Shown: positions 44,770-54,077, counted from the first letter of the stretch. The stretch: DNA of 64,000 bases from Solwaraspora sp. WMMD1047 (GCF_029626155.1 NZ_JARUBL010000001.1:3390501-3454500), one strand, 5' to 3'. The notes: a model not told the origin generated them from the sequence alone. Numbers and translations are program-made.

Positions 44770-46479
44770 ATGACCGCCCCCGCACCCGGTCCGGAGTTCC
44801 CCATCCAGGACATTCCGTTCAGCTGCCGCGGATCCTGGTTCAACCTCTCGCCGGTGGTGGGCGAGCGGACGTACGCCGACGATTTGCACCTGGTCTCCCA
44901 CCAGACCGGGATGCACCCGGTGCTGCGACTCACCCCCGCGGTCGCCGGCCCCGCGGTCACCGCCACCCCCTCGGTGCTGACCTGGCGCGCCGGCCGCGAC
45001 CGGATCGAGGCCGTCTACGACGGCCCGCAGACGCTGCGGATCCGCGGTCGGCGGCTCGGACTGCGGATAGCCGCGTCCGAACGGACGCTCACCCCGTTCA
45101 GCGGCACCTACCTGTACCTCGACCCGGTCGACGGGTCCCACGTGTTCACCTCCTACGAGACCGGCCGCCGCTACCGGGTCACGGTGCTGACCGGACTGCT
45201 CCACCGGTCCGCCGGGGCGGCGGCGCTCGGCGAGGCGGACCGGTTCCTGGACCTCGCCGGTGACCAGCCCTGGGAGATCGCCATCGAGGAGTACGCCACC
45301 GCCCGTCGGCCGTACCGCGGATCCGCCACCTTCGACCAGGTGCGGGCGGCCCGCGGCGCCGAGTTCGGCGCGTTCGTCGACGCGGTCGCGCCGTGGCGTG
45401 GCGCGGACACCCCGGCCGCCGAGCTGGCCGCGTACGTCCTGTGGTCGGCCACTGTCGCCCCGGCCGGCTTCGTCACCCGGCCGGCGGTGCTGATGTCCAA
45501 GCACTGGATGGACAAGGTGTGGAGCTGGGACCACTGCTTCAACGCGATCGCCCTGGCCGCCGGCGAGCCGGAACTGGCCTGGCACCAGTTCCAGCTGCCC
45601 TTCGACCACCAGGACGAATCCGGCGCGCTGCCCGACTCGATCACCCACTCGGAGGTGCTGCACAACTACGTCAAGCCGCCCATCCACGGCTGGGCGCTGC
45701 GGCAGCTGCGCCGCCGCCTGCCCCGGCCGCCGGACCGGGCGATGCTGGCCGAGACGTACGAGCGACTGGCCCGCTGGACCGGGTTCTGGCTCGACGCCCG
45801 CCGCGCCCCGGGGCAACCGCTGCCCCATTACCAGCACGGCAACGACAGCGGCTGGGACAACGCCAGCATCTTCGACGACGACCGGATCCTGCAGACCGCC
45901 GACCTGGCCGCCTTCCTGGTTTCGCAGCTGCGCTGTCTGGCCGACCTCGCCGGTGAGCTGGGCGAACCCGCCGACCGGTGGCGCCGGGAGGCCGACCGGA
46001 TCCACACGGCCATGCTCCGGGACCTGTGGACCGGCGAACGCTTCACCGCCCGCCACCCGGGCACCGGGCAACGGCGGGCGAGCCGCAGCCTGCTCGACCT
46101 GATGCCCGTGGCGCTCGGCGCCGACCTGCCCGCCCCGGTCGCCGCCGCGCTGGCCCGGGGCGTCCAGGGCCACCTGACCCCGCACGGACTCGCCACCGAG
46201 CCGACCGACTCCGCGCACTACCTGGCCGACGGCTACTGGCGCGGCCCGATCTGGGCGCCGGCCACCGTGCTGGTCGAGGACGGCCTGCGGCGGGCCGGGC
46301 ACACCGGCCTCGCGGACCAGATCGCCCGGCGCTTCCGCGCCCTCTGCGAGAAGTCCGGCTTCGCGGAGAACTTCGACGCCGAGACCGGTGTCGGGCTCCG
46401 GGACCGCGCGTACACCTGGACCGCCAGTGGCTATCTCATCCTCGCCGCGGCCCACCGGCGGCGTGCAGCCGACGGTTAG
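44770..46479 (+). CDS. GH63-like (MGH1/amylo-glucosidase superfamily) glycoside hydrolase
   Basis: A 569-residue cytosolic enzyme without signal peptide. Residues 1-190 form a beta-sandwich, 195-569 an (alpha/alpha)6 barrel. KHWMDKVWSWDHCFNAIAL near 240-258 and GNDSGWDNASIFDD near 357-370 are the acidic-site regions typical of GH63/GH37-like enzymes, and YWRGPIWAP near 490 matches the second catalytic region. It probably cleaves oligosaccharides released by the neighbouring secreted enzyme. The stop TAG overlaps the convergent LacI stop (TTAG). Confidence 0.8.
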   Translation: MTAPAPGPEFPIQDIPFSCRGSWFNLSPVVGERTYADDLHLVSHQTGMHPVLRLTPAVAGPAVTATPSVLTWRAGRDRIEAVYDGPQTLRIRGRRLGLRIAASERTLTPFSGTYLYLDPVDGSHVFTSYETGRRYRVTVLTGLLHRSAGAAALGEADRFLDLAGDQPWEIAIEEYATARRPYRGSATFDQVRAARGAEFGAFVDAVAPWRGADTPAAELAAYVLWSATVAPAGFVTRPAVLMSKHWMDKVWSWDHCFNAIALAAGEPELAWHQFQLPFDHQDESGALPDSITHSEVLHNYVKPPIHGWALRQLRRRLPRPPDRAMLAETYERLARWTGFWLDARRAPGQPLPHYQHGNDSGWDNASIFDDDRILQTADLAAFLVSQLRCLADLAGELGEPADRWRREADRIHTAMLRDLWTGERFTARHPGTGQRRASRSLLDLMPVALGADLPAPVAAALARGVQGHLTPHGLATEPTDSAHYLADGYWRGPIWAPATVLVEDGLRRAGHTGLADQIARRFRALCEKSGFAENFDAETGVGLRDRAYTWTASGYLILAAAHRRRAADG

Positions 46480-47498
46480 CCGGGTCGGCGGTCGCGGACC
46501 GGACCGGTGCTCGATCGCAACGAGATGGGCGGGCTGTGCAGCAGGTGTCGGGGCGCGCCCCCGGGCGCGGCGATGCTCTCCAGCAGCAGCGCCACCGCCT
46601 CCGCTCCCATGTCGACCGTCGGAACGTCGGCGGCGGTCAACGGTGGGTGGAAGTCCTCGGCCCAGTGTCGGGCGGCGACGCCGGTCACCGAGAAGTCGCC
46701 CGGCACCCCGAGCCCGGCGCTGGCGAGGGCGCGCTGCACCCCGGGCAGCGCGGCCTCGTTGATGGTGACCACCGCCGTGACGTCCGGATGCCGCGCGAGC
46801 AGCTGTGCCGTGACCGTTTCGCCGGACGCGGCGTCGTCGCCGCAGCAGACCTCGACTCCGGTCAGGCCCCGTTCGGCCACCGCCGCCTGGAAACCGGCAA
46901 GCGCCCGGTGGCTGGGGCCGTAACCCGCCGCGACCAGTTCGGCGGACCGGTTCACCAGGGCGACGTGCCGGTGTCCCAGATCGGCCAGGTGGTGCACGCA
47001 GCGTGCGGTCAGGCCGGCGTAGTCGACGTCGATCCAGCTCATGCCGTGCGGCTCGGCGGTCCGGCCGATCGTGACGAACGGCAGACCGGCCCGGGCGAGC
47101 CGGGTCACCCGCTCGTCGGTCAACCGGATCTCCATCAGGACCACACCGTCCACCCGCCGGCCGGTGACGATCCGTTCGAAGGACCGGTCGTGGTCGCCCC
47201 CGGACGGCGACAGCAGGACGTCCAGGTCGTGGCGGGCGGCCGCCTCGACGACGCTGGCCACGAATCCCAACTGCATGTCGGTCAACCGTTGACTCGCCGG
47301 CGGGATCACCAGCCCCAGGGTTCGGGTCCGCCCCTCCTTGAGTGCCCGGGCACTGGCGTTCGGCCGGTAGTCCAGTTCGTCGATGACCGCCTGGATCCGC
47401 CGGCGCGTCGCCTCCGACACGGCCCGCTTGCCGCTGAGCACATAGGAGACGGTGCTCCGGGACACGCCCGCCCGCTGGGCGATCTCCCCGATGTTCAT
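46476..47498 (-). CDS. LacI-family transcriptional regulator (glycosidase locus)
   Basis: A 340-residue repressor beginning MNIGEIAQRAGVSRSTVSYVL, the LacI HTH, with the hinge-helix SARALKEGRTRTLGL near 48-62 and a periplasmic-binding-like effector domain. YVLSGKR and RPNASARAL are standard. The start at the ATG 47498 is set by the HTH; upstream in-frame sequence is not LacI-like. Expected to bind the CGAATCGATTCG pair and control the divergent glycosidase genes in response to their product sugar. Confidence 0.87.
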   Translation of the reverse strand: MNIGEIAQRAGVSRSTVSYVLSGKRAVSEATRRRIQAVIDELDYRPNASARALKEGRTRTLGLVIPPASQRLTDMQLGFVASVVEAAARHDLDVLLSPSGGDHDRSFERIVTGRRVDGVVLMEIRLTDERVTRLARAGLPFVTIGRTAEPHGMSWIDVDYAGLTARCVHHLADLGHRHVALVNRSAELVAAGYGPSHRALAGFQAAVAERGLTGVEVCCGDDAASGETVTAQLLARHPDVTAVVTINEAALPGVQRALASAGLGVPGDFSVTGVAARHWAEDFHPPLTAADVPTVDMGAEAVALLLESIAAPGGAPRHLLHSPPISLRSSTGPVRDRRPG

Positions 47499-47614
47499 CG
47501 CACCGCCACTCGACTCGACCCCGGCACAGCCGGCGCACCATGCCCCGAGCAGCATAACCACGGGCTCGCGGGTCATCGGTGACGGCGAGCCGCGGACGAC
47601 CCGCCGTCATACGG

Positions 47615-47620
47615 CAGGAT
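47615..47620 (+). promoter_or_regulatory. -10 element, leaderless ABC-2 operon
   Basis: CAGGAT at exactly -12 to -7 relative to the GTG at 47627. Confidence 0.45.
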
Positions 47621-47626
47621 GGGACG

Positions 47627-48478
47627 GTGATCGAGGTCGAGAACCTGTCGTACGGCTACCGGCCCGACCGCGAGGCGGCGGTTCGCGACGTCAGCTTCAC
47701 CGTCGGGGCGGGGGAGATCCTCGGGTTCCTCGGCCCGAGCGGCGCCGGCAAGAGCACCACCCAGAAGGTGCTGACCGGGCTGCTCTCCCCGTACCAGGGC
47801 GAGGTCAGGGTGCTCGGCCGGGACCTGCGCGGTCAGGGTCCGGAGTACTACCAGCAGATCGGGGTGGGTTTCGAACTGCCGAACCACTTCATGAAGCTGA
47901 CCGGCCTGGAGAACCTGCGGTTCTTCGCCTCCTTCTACGCCGAGACCGCCGACCCTCGGGAACTGCTCGCCATGGTCGGGCTCGCCGACGCGGCCGACCA
48001 GCGGGTGGAGCAGTACTCCAAGGGAATGAAGATGCGGTTGAGTTTCGTGCGCGCCCTGCTGCACGATCCGGACGTGCTCTTCCTGGACGAGCCGACCAGT
48101 GGGCTGGATCCGGTCAACGCCCGGCTGCTCAAGGACATCATCATCGAGCAGCGGCGGCGGGGGAAGTGCGTCTTCCTGACCACCCACAACATGCACGACG
48201 CGGAGGAGCTCTGCGACCGGGTGGCGTTCCTGGTCGACGGCGAGATCCGCAGGATCGGCGCGCCGGGGGAGTTGCGCACCGCGGGCGGCCCGCGTGGCGT
48301 GCTGGTGGAGTACCGGCAGGACGGTCAGACCCGGTCGGCGCAGTTCCCGCTCGACCGGCTCGGTCACGAGGCCGCCTTCCTCGACATCCTGCGCGACCAT
48401 GAGGTGGTCTCGCTGCATTCGCAGGAGCCCACCCTGGAGGACGTCTTCGTGGAGACGACCGGCCGGAGGCTGACGTGA
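47627..48478 (+). CDS. ABC-2 exporter ATP-binding protein
   Basis: A 283-residue ATPase of the drug/antibiotic ABC-2 class. Walker A GPSGAGKST is near 38-46, signature YSKGMKMRL near 132-140, Walker B VLFLDEPTSGLD near 152-163, switch His in TTHNMHD. The signature has YSKGM rather than LSGGQ, usual in this class. The GTG at 47627 is chosen because the protein then opens directly on strand IEVENLSYGY and fits a leaderless promoter. Three-gene operon with GTGA/ATGA overlaps. Confidence 0.87.
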   Translation: MIEVENLSYGYRPDREAAVRDVSFTVGAGEILGFLGPSGAGKSTTQKVLTGLLSPYQGEVRVLGRDLRGQGPEYYQQIGVGFELPNHFMKLTGLENLRFFASFYAETADPRELLAMVGLADAADQRVEQYSKGMKMRLSFVRALLHDPDVLFLDEPTSGLDPVNARLLKDIIIEQRRRGKCVFLTTHNMHDAEELCDRVAFLVDGEIRRIGAPGELRTAGGPRGVLVEYRQDGQTRSAQFPLDRLGHEAAFLDILRDHEVVSLHSQEPTLEDVFVETTGRRLT

Positions 48479-49254
48479 CCGGCGCCCGCGCGGCGCTGCC
48501 GGACAGCGTCGTCGGCACCGGCCCGGCGGTGCCGGACCGGCGACGCCGACCGGCGCGGATCCTGCGCCGCGCGGTCTGGTGGGATCTGCGGCTGCTGACG
48601 CGGTACCAGGTCGCCACGGTGGCGGTCGCCGTCACTGCGGCGTACGTCCTGGTGTTCCGCGCGATTCCGGCCGCCCGCACCGACGCGGTGGCCGTGCTGC
48701 TCGTCTTCTCCGACCCCACGATGATCGGTTTCCTGTTCATCGGGGTGCTGGTGCTGTTCGAGCGGGGGGCGAACACGCTGCAGGCGGTGGTGGTGACGCC
48801 GCTGTCCAGCGGGCAGTACCTGTGGTCGAAGGCGATCGCGCTGACCACGGTGGCGGTGCCCTGCGGCCTGGCGATGGCCGTCGCGAGCCACGGGGCCGCC
48901 GTGAACCCGGCGCTGCTCGTCGCCGGTGTCGCGCTCTCGTCGGTGCTGTTCGTGTTCGTCGGCTTCGTGGCGGTGGCCCGGGTCCGGTCGGTCAACGAGT
49001 ATCTGCTGATCGTCCCCGTCTTCCTGGTCCCGGCGGTGCTGCCGATCCTGGACACCGTGGGTCTGGTCGAGTCGCCACTGTTCTATCTCTTCCCCACCCA
49101 CGCCTCGCTGGTCCTGCTGGCGGCGGCCGTCACCACCCGGCCCGGGTGGGAGCAGCTCTACGGGGTGCTGTACCTGTCGGCCGCGGTCGCCGGTGCCTTC
49201 GGCTGGGCGAAACGGTCCTTCGAAGGCCGGATCCGACAGGCCGGTGCGCGATGA
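48475..49254 (+). CDS. ABC-2 exporter membrane protein 1
   Basis: A 259-residue protein with six hydrophobic segments (about 55-75, 80-105, 112-140, 145-165, 170-190 and 215-235) and a basic N-terminus, as in ABC-2 transmembrane subunits. LVLFERGANTLQAVVVTPLSSGQYLWSKA near 95-123 is the typical cytoplasmic loop. GTG start in a GTGA overlap with the ATPase gene. Substrate unknown. Confidence 0.8.
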   Translation: MTGARAALPDSVVGTGPAVPDRRRRPARILRRAVWWDLRLLTRYQVATVAVAVTAAYVLVFRAIPAARTDAVAVLLVFSDPTMIGFLFIGVLVLFERGANTLQAVVVTPLSSGQYLWSKAIALTTVAVPCGLAMAVASHGAAVNPALLVAGVALSSVLFVFVGFVAVARVRSVNEYLLIVPVFLVPAVLPILDTVGLVESPLFYLFPTHASLVLLAAAVTTRPGWEQLYGVLYLSAAVAGAFGWAKRSFEGRIRQAGAR

Positions 49255-49955
49255 GCGCGGCGCGGGCGGTCTGGGGCAACGACCTGCGCAACATCGTGCG
49301 GGACCGTACGGCGGGGGTGCTGCTGGTCGTACCGGTGATCTTTCTGGTGCTGCTCCGGTTCGGGTTTCCGCGCATCGAGCGGCAGGTGCCGGAGGTCGCC
49401 GACTACCGGGTGCTGGCGTTGGCGGCGTGCTGCCTCATCGCCGGCACGTTCCCGGCCTTCATGACCTCGTTCATCATGCTGGACGAGAAGGATCAGGGGC
49501 TGTTCGCGGCCCAGCGGGTGCTGCCGGTCGCACCCGCCCGGCTGCTCGGCTACCGGCTGCTGGTGGTGGCGGTGCTCAGCCTGGTCTATCCGCTGCTGCT
49601 GATGCTGGGTTCGGGGCTGGCCGATCGGACGCTGCCGGTGGTGCTGGTGCTGGCGTTGCTCTGCGCGTTGGGCTCGCCGGTGGCCACGCTCTTCGTGGTG
49701 GCCACCGCGAGCAACAAGATCGAGGGTCTGACCCTGTTCAAGGCGATCTTCTTCGTGGTCGTGTTCGCGGCCCTCGGCGTGGCGGTACCCGGCTGGTGGA
49801 CCTGGCTCACGGCGTTGATCCCCACCTACTGGATCTACGCCGCCTTCGACGCGGACCGGCCGGCGGCGCTGCTGGTCGTGGCCGGGGTCGCCGTCGCTTA
49901 CCACCTGGCCGTGCTCGCGGTGACCTACCGGCGGTTCCGGCGCCAGGTGTTCTAG
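49251..49955 (+). CDS. ABC-2 exporter membrane protein 2
   Basis: A 234-residue six-helix ABC-2 subunit starting AARAVWGNDLRNIVRD, with LDEKDQGLFAAQRVLPVAPARLLGYRL as its conserved loop near 78-104. It overlaps the previous gene by ATGA. Two different membrane subunits with one ATPase make a complete heteromeric exporter. Confidence 0.8.
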   Translation: MSAARAVWGNDLRNIVRDRTAGVLLVVPVIFLVLLRFGFPRIERQVPEVADYRVLALAACCLIAGTFPAFMTSFIMLDEKDQGLFAAQRVLPVAPARLLGYRLLVVAVLSLVYPLLLMLGSGLADRTLPVVLVLALLCALGSPVATLFVVATASNKIEGLTLFKAIFFVVVFAALGVAVPGWWTWLTALIPTYWIYAAFDADRPAALLVVAGVAVAYHLAVLAVTYRRFRRQVF

Positions 49956-49992
49956 CGGCCGACTGCCGCTCCGGCGGAGGAACGACCCCGAT

Positions 49993-50014
49993 CTTTTGTC
50001 CTCAAGTACAAAAG
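49993..50014. promoter_or_regulatory. Inverted repeat upstream of the PA14/DUF1080 protein
   Basis: CTTTTGT (49993-49999) and ACAAAAG (50008-50014) with an 8-bp spacer, in an AT-rich patch about 150 bp before the ATG at 50165. Candidate operator; the regulator is unknown. The rest of this 209-bp gap shows nothing else clear. Confidence 0.45.
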
Positions 50015-50164
50015 TTCGATCGTCCCACTCGGAAGATCTTGCCATTTCGACGAATGTGGTTGATGATTTGCCGCAGTCGTGATCGAGGATCATCGCGCAA
50101 CCGGCCGTTCCCTCGGCGGTGCTCCCGATTACGGCTCCCACCAGCACCGTCGAAGGGGGAGCAG

Positions 50165-53149
50165 ATGTCTCCACGCCCGCCACGAACCCGCCGTCCACTC
50201 GCCTTCCTTGTCGCGACCCTGCTCGGTGCGTCGATCGTCGGTGCGCCGACCGTCGCCCGAGCCCAGGACCTGCCGCCCCAGGAACCGGGCGTCACGCTCC
50301 GCACCTACGACGTGGGGGTGCCGCTGACCGAGATCTGCACCCTCAAGCCGGGACAGACGCCGAACGTCGACAAGCTGATGCCGGTCGTCGACTGGTCCAG
50401 CGCCGCCGACTTCGGCCAGGAGGACAACTTCGTCACGCACGCGCTCGGCAACCTGCACATCACCACCGCCGGGACGTACACGTTCCGGTTGACAAGCGAC
50501 GACGGCTCCCGGCTCTACCTCGACGACGCCGTGGTGGTCGACCACGACGGACTGCACGGCGCGGAGACAAAGGACGGCACGGTCACCCTGACCGAGGGGT
50601 ACCACGCCCTGCGGGTGGAGTTCTTCGAGGCCGGCGGCGGCCAGCAGCTCACCCTCTCCTGGCAGCCGCCCGGCTCCTCGGAGTTCGTCGTGGTGCCCAA
50701 CTCCGTGCTCAGCACCGACGCCGGCGTGGTCCGGGTGACCGCACCCGGCCGCAAGGAGTGCCAGGGCGGCACCGACGTACCCGGCGACGGCCTGCCGCTG
50801 GCCGGTGTGCACCCCGACTACACCCTCACCGACCTGCGGCCGGACGGCTTCCAGCCGGCGGTCTCGGGAATGGACTGGACCGCCGACGGCCGGCTGGTCA
50901 TCGCCACCTGGGGCGGCAGCGAGCAGTTCGGCGGCGAGGTGTTCATCGTCTCGAACGTGACCGGCCAGACCGGTCCGGATCAGGTCACCTACAAGAAGGT
51001 CGCCGGCGGCCTGAACGAGCCGATGGGCGTGGCGGTCGTCGACGACATCATCTACGTCTCGCAGAAGCACGAGCTCACCGAGCTGCGCGACACCGACGGC
51101 GACGAGGTCGCCGACGAGCTGCGGACGGTGGCGCGCTGGCCGTACGGCGGGAACTTCCACGAGTTCGCCTTCGGCCTGCTCTACCGGGGCGGCAACTTCT
51201 ACCTGAACCTCTCGGTGGCGATTGACTACGGCGGTGCCACCACCGACCCGCAGCCGGTCGCCAACCGTGGCACCAGCGTCGTGGTGAACCGTCGCACCGG
51301 CAAGGTCAGCTACGTCGCCGGTGGTCTGCGTACCCCGAACGGCATCGGCTGGGGGCCGGAGAAGGAACTCTTCGTCACCGACAACCAGGGCGGCTACCTG
51401 CCCGCCTCCAAGCTGGTGCGGATCGAGCAGGACCGGTTCTTCAACCACTACACCAACCCGGCCGGCGCCTTCGACGCCAACCCGGTGACCCAACCGGTGC
51501 TCTGGCTGCCGCAGAACGAGATCGCCAACTCGCCGAGCACCCCGGTGCTGCTGACGAAGGGCCCGTACCGCGGCCAGCTGCTGATCGGCGACGTCACCTA
51601 CGGCGGGCTGCAGCGGGCGTACCTGGAGCAGGTGCACGGCGAGTACCAGGGCGCGGTGTTCCGGCACACCCAGGGACTGGAGGCCGGCGTCAACGAGGTC
51701 TCCGTCGGTCCGGACGGGGCGGTCTACGTCGGCGGGCTCGGCGCCGACGGCAACTGGGGCCAACCCGGCAAGCTCCGGTACGGGCTGCAGAAGCTCACGC
51801 CGAACGGCAACCGGACGTTCGACATGAAGTCGATGAGCGCCACCCCGGACGGCTTCAAGATCGAATACACCCGGCCGCTCTCCACCGCCACCATTCAGGA
51901 CATCGCCGGGCGCTACCAGGTCGAGCAGTGGCGCTACGCGCCGACCCCGACCTACGGCGGGCCGAAGGTGGACGAGGAGACCCTCAGCGTCAGCGCGGTG
52001 AAGGTCTCCAACGACCGCAGGACGGTCTGGCTGACCGTCGACGGCCGCCAGCAGGGTCGGGTGGTGCACCTGCGCTCGCCCCGGTCGTTCACCGCCTCCA
52101 ACGGCGAGGAGCTGTGGAGCACCGAGGCCTGGTACACCCTCAACGCCATCCCGGGAGTGCAGCCGGACCGGGTCTTCTACGAGGCCGAGGAGGGCCACCG
52201 GCAGGGCGGTGCCGGCATCGACACCGAGCACGCCGGCTTCTCCGGCGTCGGCTTCGTGGACGGATTCGGCTCGCTCAACGCCGCCACCGCCGTGCACGTC
52301 GAGGTCAAGCGCAACGGCGAGTACGAGGTGGGCCTGCGTTACAGCAACGGCCCCAACCCGTTCGCGGGCGACAAGACCGTCAGCGTGTACGTGAACGGTG
52401 ACAAGGTGCGGCAGACGGTCCTGCCCAGCACCGTCACCTGGAAGGAGTGGGCCACCAAGACCGAGCTGTTGACGCTGCGCCGGGGGGTCAACCGGATCGA
52501 GTACCGGGTGGACACCGGCGACACCGGTCACGTCAACCTGGACCTGGTCACGGTGCGCAAGCCCGGTGAGCGGATCGTGCTCTTCGACGGCGGCGACCTG
52601 GCGGAGTGGCAGCACACCGACGGGCGTTCGGCGAGCTGGCCGAGGGTGGCCGGTGGGGCGATGGAGGTCTGCTGCGGCGACCTGCGCACCAGGCAGGCGT
52701 TCGGTGACTTCCGGTTGCACGTCGAGTTCAAGGTGCCGGCGCTGCCGCCGGATGTCACCGGGCAGAACCGGGGCAACAGCGGCGTCTATCTGCAGGAGCG
52801 CTACGAGATCCAGGTGCTCGACTCGTACGGCGATCCGACCCTCGACAACAACGAGGCCGGCGCGATCTACCTGCAGAAGCCGCCGGACGTCAATGCCGCG
52901 CGGCCGCCGGAGACCTGGCAGACGTACGACATCACCTACCGCGCGGCCCGATACGACGCCGCCGGCACCAAGACCGAGGACGCCCGGGTGACGGTGGTCT
53001 GGAACGGGGTGACGGTCCACGACGATGTCGCCATCACCGGGCCGACCGGCGGCAACATCCCCGAGGGGCCGGCGACCGGGTCGATCCGGCTGCAGGATCA
53101 CCAGAACGCCGTGCAGTACCGCAACATCTGGGTCGAGCCGCTGAGCTGA
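50165..53149 (+). CDS. Large secreted PA14 / beta-propeller / CBM / DUF1080 protein
   Basis: A 994-residue secreted protein. Signal peptide 1-33 (ARA-QD); PA14-like domain about 45-175 (YTFRLTSDDGSRLYLDD); a Glc/sorbosone-dehydrogenase-like beta-propeller about 205-560 (SGMDWTADGRLVIATWGG, NEPMGVAVVDD, RTPNGIGWGPEKELFVTDN); a linker domain to about 660; a CBM35/CBM6-like domain about 665-795 (FYEAEEGHRQGGAGI); and a C-terminal DUF1080 (3-keto-disaccharide hydrolase-type) jelly-roll 798-994 (VLFDGGDLAEWQH, NSGVYLQERYEIQVLDSYG). Probably binds and modifies an extracellular carbohydrate, perhaps oxidised sugars. AAGGGGGAG precedes the ATG. No transporter gene is adjacent on the same strand. Confidence 0.82.
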   Translation: MSPRPPRTRRPLAFLVATLLGASIVGAPTVARAQDLPPQEPGVTLRTYDVGVPLTEICTLKPGQTPNVDKLMPVVDWSSAADFGQEDNFVTHALGNLHITTAGTYTFRLTSDDGSRLYLDDAVVVDHDGLHGAETKDGTVTLTEGYHALRVEFFEAGGGQQLTLSWQPPGSSEFVVVPNSVLSTDAGVVRVTAPGRKECQGGTDVPGDGLPLAGVHPDYTLTDLRPDGFQPAVSGMDWTADGRLVIATWGGSEQFGGEVFIVSNVTGQTGPDQVTYKKVAGGLNEPMGVAVVDDIIYVSQKHELTELRDTDGDEVADELRTVARWPYGGNFHEFAFGLLYRGGNFYLNLSVAIDYGGATTDPQPVANRGTSVVVNRRTGKVSYVAGGLRTPNGIGWGPEKELFVTDNQGGYLPASKLVRIEQDRFFNHYTNPAGAFDANPVTQPVLWLPQNEIANSPSTPVLLTKGPYRGQLLIGDVTYGGLQRAYLEQVHGEYQGAVFRHTQGLEAGVNEVSVGPDGAVYVGGLGADGNWGQPGKLRYGLQKLTPNGNRTFDMKSMSATPDGFKIEYTRPLSTATIQDIAGRYQVEQWRYAPTPTYGGPKVDEETLSVSAVKVSNDRRTVWLTVDGRQQGRVVHLRSPRSFTASNGEELWSTEAWYTLNAIPGVQPDRVFYEAEEGHRQGGAGIDTEHAGFSGVGFVDGFGSLNAATAVHVEVKRNGEYEVGLRYSNGPNPFAGDKTVSVYVNGDKVRQTVLPSTVTWKEWATKTELLTLRRGVNRIEYRVDTGDTGHVNLDLVTVRKPGERIVLFDGGDLAEWQHTDGRSASWPRVAGGAMEVCCGDLRTRQAFGDFRLHVEFKVPALPPDVTGQNRGNSGVYLQERYEIQVLDSYGDPTLDNNEAGAIYLQKPPDVNAARPPETWQTYDITYRAARYDAAGTKTEDARVTVVWNGVTVHDDVAITGPTGGNIPEGPATGSIRLQDHQNAVQYRNIWVEPLS

Positions 53150-53157
53150 CCCGCTCG

Positions 53158-53197
53158 CCGGCCGCGCCGGACCGGAAAACCGGTCCGGCGCGGCCGG
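53158..53197. terminator. 18-bp stem terminator
   Basis: Perfect 18-bp inverted repeat with an AAAA loop, right after the stop at 53149 and before the convergent DUF2470 gene; works in both directions. Confidence 0.92.
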
Positions 53198-53242
53198 GTC
53201 GGCGTTCGACGGATGGTGGTCGGCGGTCGGGTCGCCGCGGTT

Positions 53243-54019
53243 TCAGCTCTCGCCGTGCCGGCGGGCCTGGACGCCGGGCAGCAGCAGCCGCAGCTCCCGG
53301 TCGAGCGTGGCCTCGTCGGTCACCCGGACGCGGAACGGCACCCGGATGTCGTGGTGCCGGTGCGCCGTCTCCGCCCGCAGGGTCAGTCCGCCCGCGTCGA
53401 CGGCGACCGGCACCAGCCGGGCGCCGGTGGCGGTCAGGTCCGGGTCGACAAGCGCCGCGAACCGGTCTCCGACGTGGCGGTCGTGCCGGAGCAGGCGGGC
53501 CAGTTGGGCGGCCTCGACCGCGGCGACCGGATCGGGCCGGGCCGCGTGGTAGGCCGCGACCGGGATCTCGGTGACGACTGCGTCCCGCTCGACGCGGACG
53601 TCGGCGGGCTCGACCGCCCAGAGCGCCACCGGCGGCAGGGCGAGCAGCGCCATGATCGCGTCGTCGTCGCACGAGTCGAGCATCGCCGGGTCGAACCGGC
53701 GGACCCCGCCGGTCACCTGGACCCGGGCCCGGACCCGGGCGCGCACCGGCACCGGCACCAGGTGGGTGAGGTCGAGCCGGACGGCGCCGTCGGCGCCCCG
53801 GGCGGCGACGAGCAGCCCGCCGAGCGGGCTCATCGCGTCGATGGCGAGAACGACCGTGCCGTCGGGGAGTACGGCGTGGGCGTCGATCAGGTCGGTGGCC
53901 GTGTCGGCCACCCCCAGCCGCAGCGAGGTGCAGGTCACGAGGGCGGAACGCACCTCGACCGCCGCGGTCGACGGCCGGTCGTCGGTCAACGCCGACGGTG
54001 GTGTGCTGTCGAATGCCAC
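53243..54019 (-). CDS. Iron-regulated DUF2470-domain protein
   Basis: A 258-residue cytosolic protein. The C-terminal 80 residues (about 168-250, ALVDPDLTATGARLVPVAVDAGGLTLRAE and HDIRVPF) resemble the DUF2470 domain found in haem-oxygenase-like (HugZ) and flavin-reductase-like split-barrel proteins; the first 160 residues have a pattern compatible with a split barrel. Starts on GTG with an excellent GGAAGGAGG site. An iron box is centred about 50 bp upstream of the start, so expression should rise in iron limitation. Function (haem or siderophore-iron handling) is inference. Confidence 0.72.
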   Translation of the reverse strand: MAFDSTPPSALTDDRPSTAAVEVRSALVTCTSLRLGVADTATDLIDAHAVLPDGTVVLAIDAMSPLGGLLVAARGADGAVRLDLTHLVPVPVRARVRARVQVTGGVRRFDPAMLDSCDDDAIMALLALPPVALWAVEPADVRVERDAVVTEIPVAAYHAARPDPVAAVEAAQLARLLRHDRHVGDRFAALVDPDLTATGARLVPVAVDAGGLTLRAETAHRHHDIRVPFRVRVTDEATLDRELRLLLPGVQARRHGES

Positions 54020-54058
54020 CCGGCCTCCTTCCAGCGCGGTCCGGTTGAGGCGAGCCTA

Positions 54059-54077
54059 ATAGGTAAGGCTTGCCTTA
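54059..54077. promoter_or_regulatory. Iron box (IdeR/DmdR type) of the DUF2470 gene
   Basis: 19-bp ATAGGTAAGGCTTGCCTTA matches the consensus TWAGGTWAGSCTWACCTWA at all but two positions; 40 bp upstream of the GTG start at 54019. Confidence 0.8.

Noticed and set aside
50129-53101. 990-codon open frame on the minus strand
   Set aside because: Mirror of the PA14/DUF1080 gene; the plus-strand frame has a signal peptide, ribosome-binding site and clear domains.
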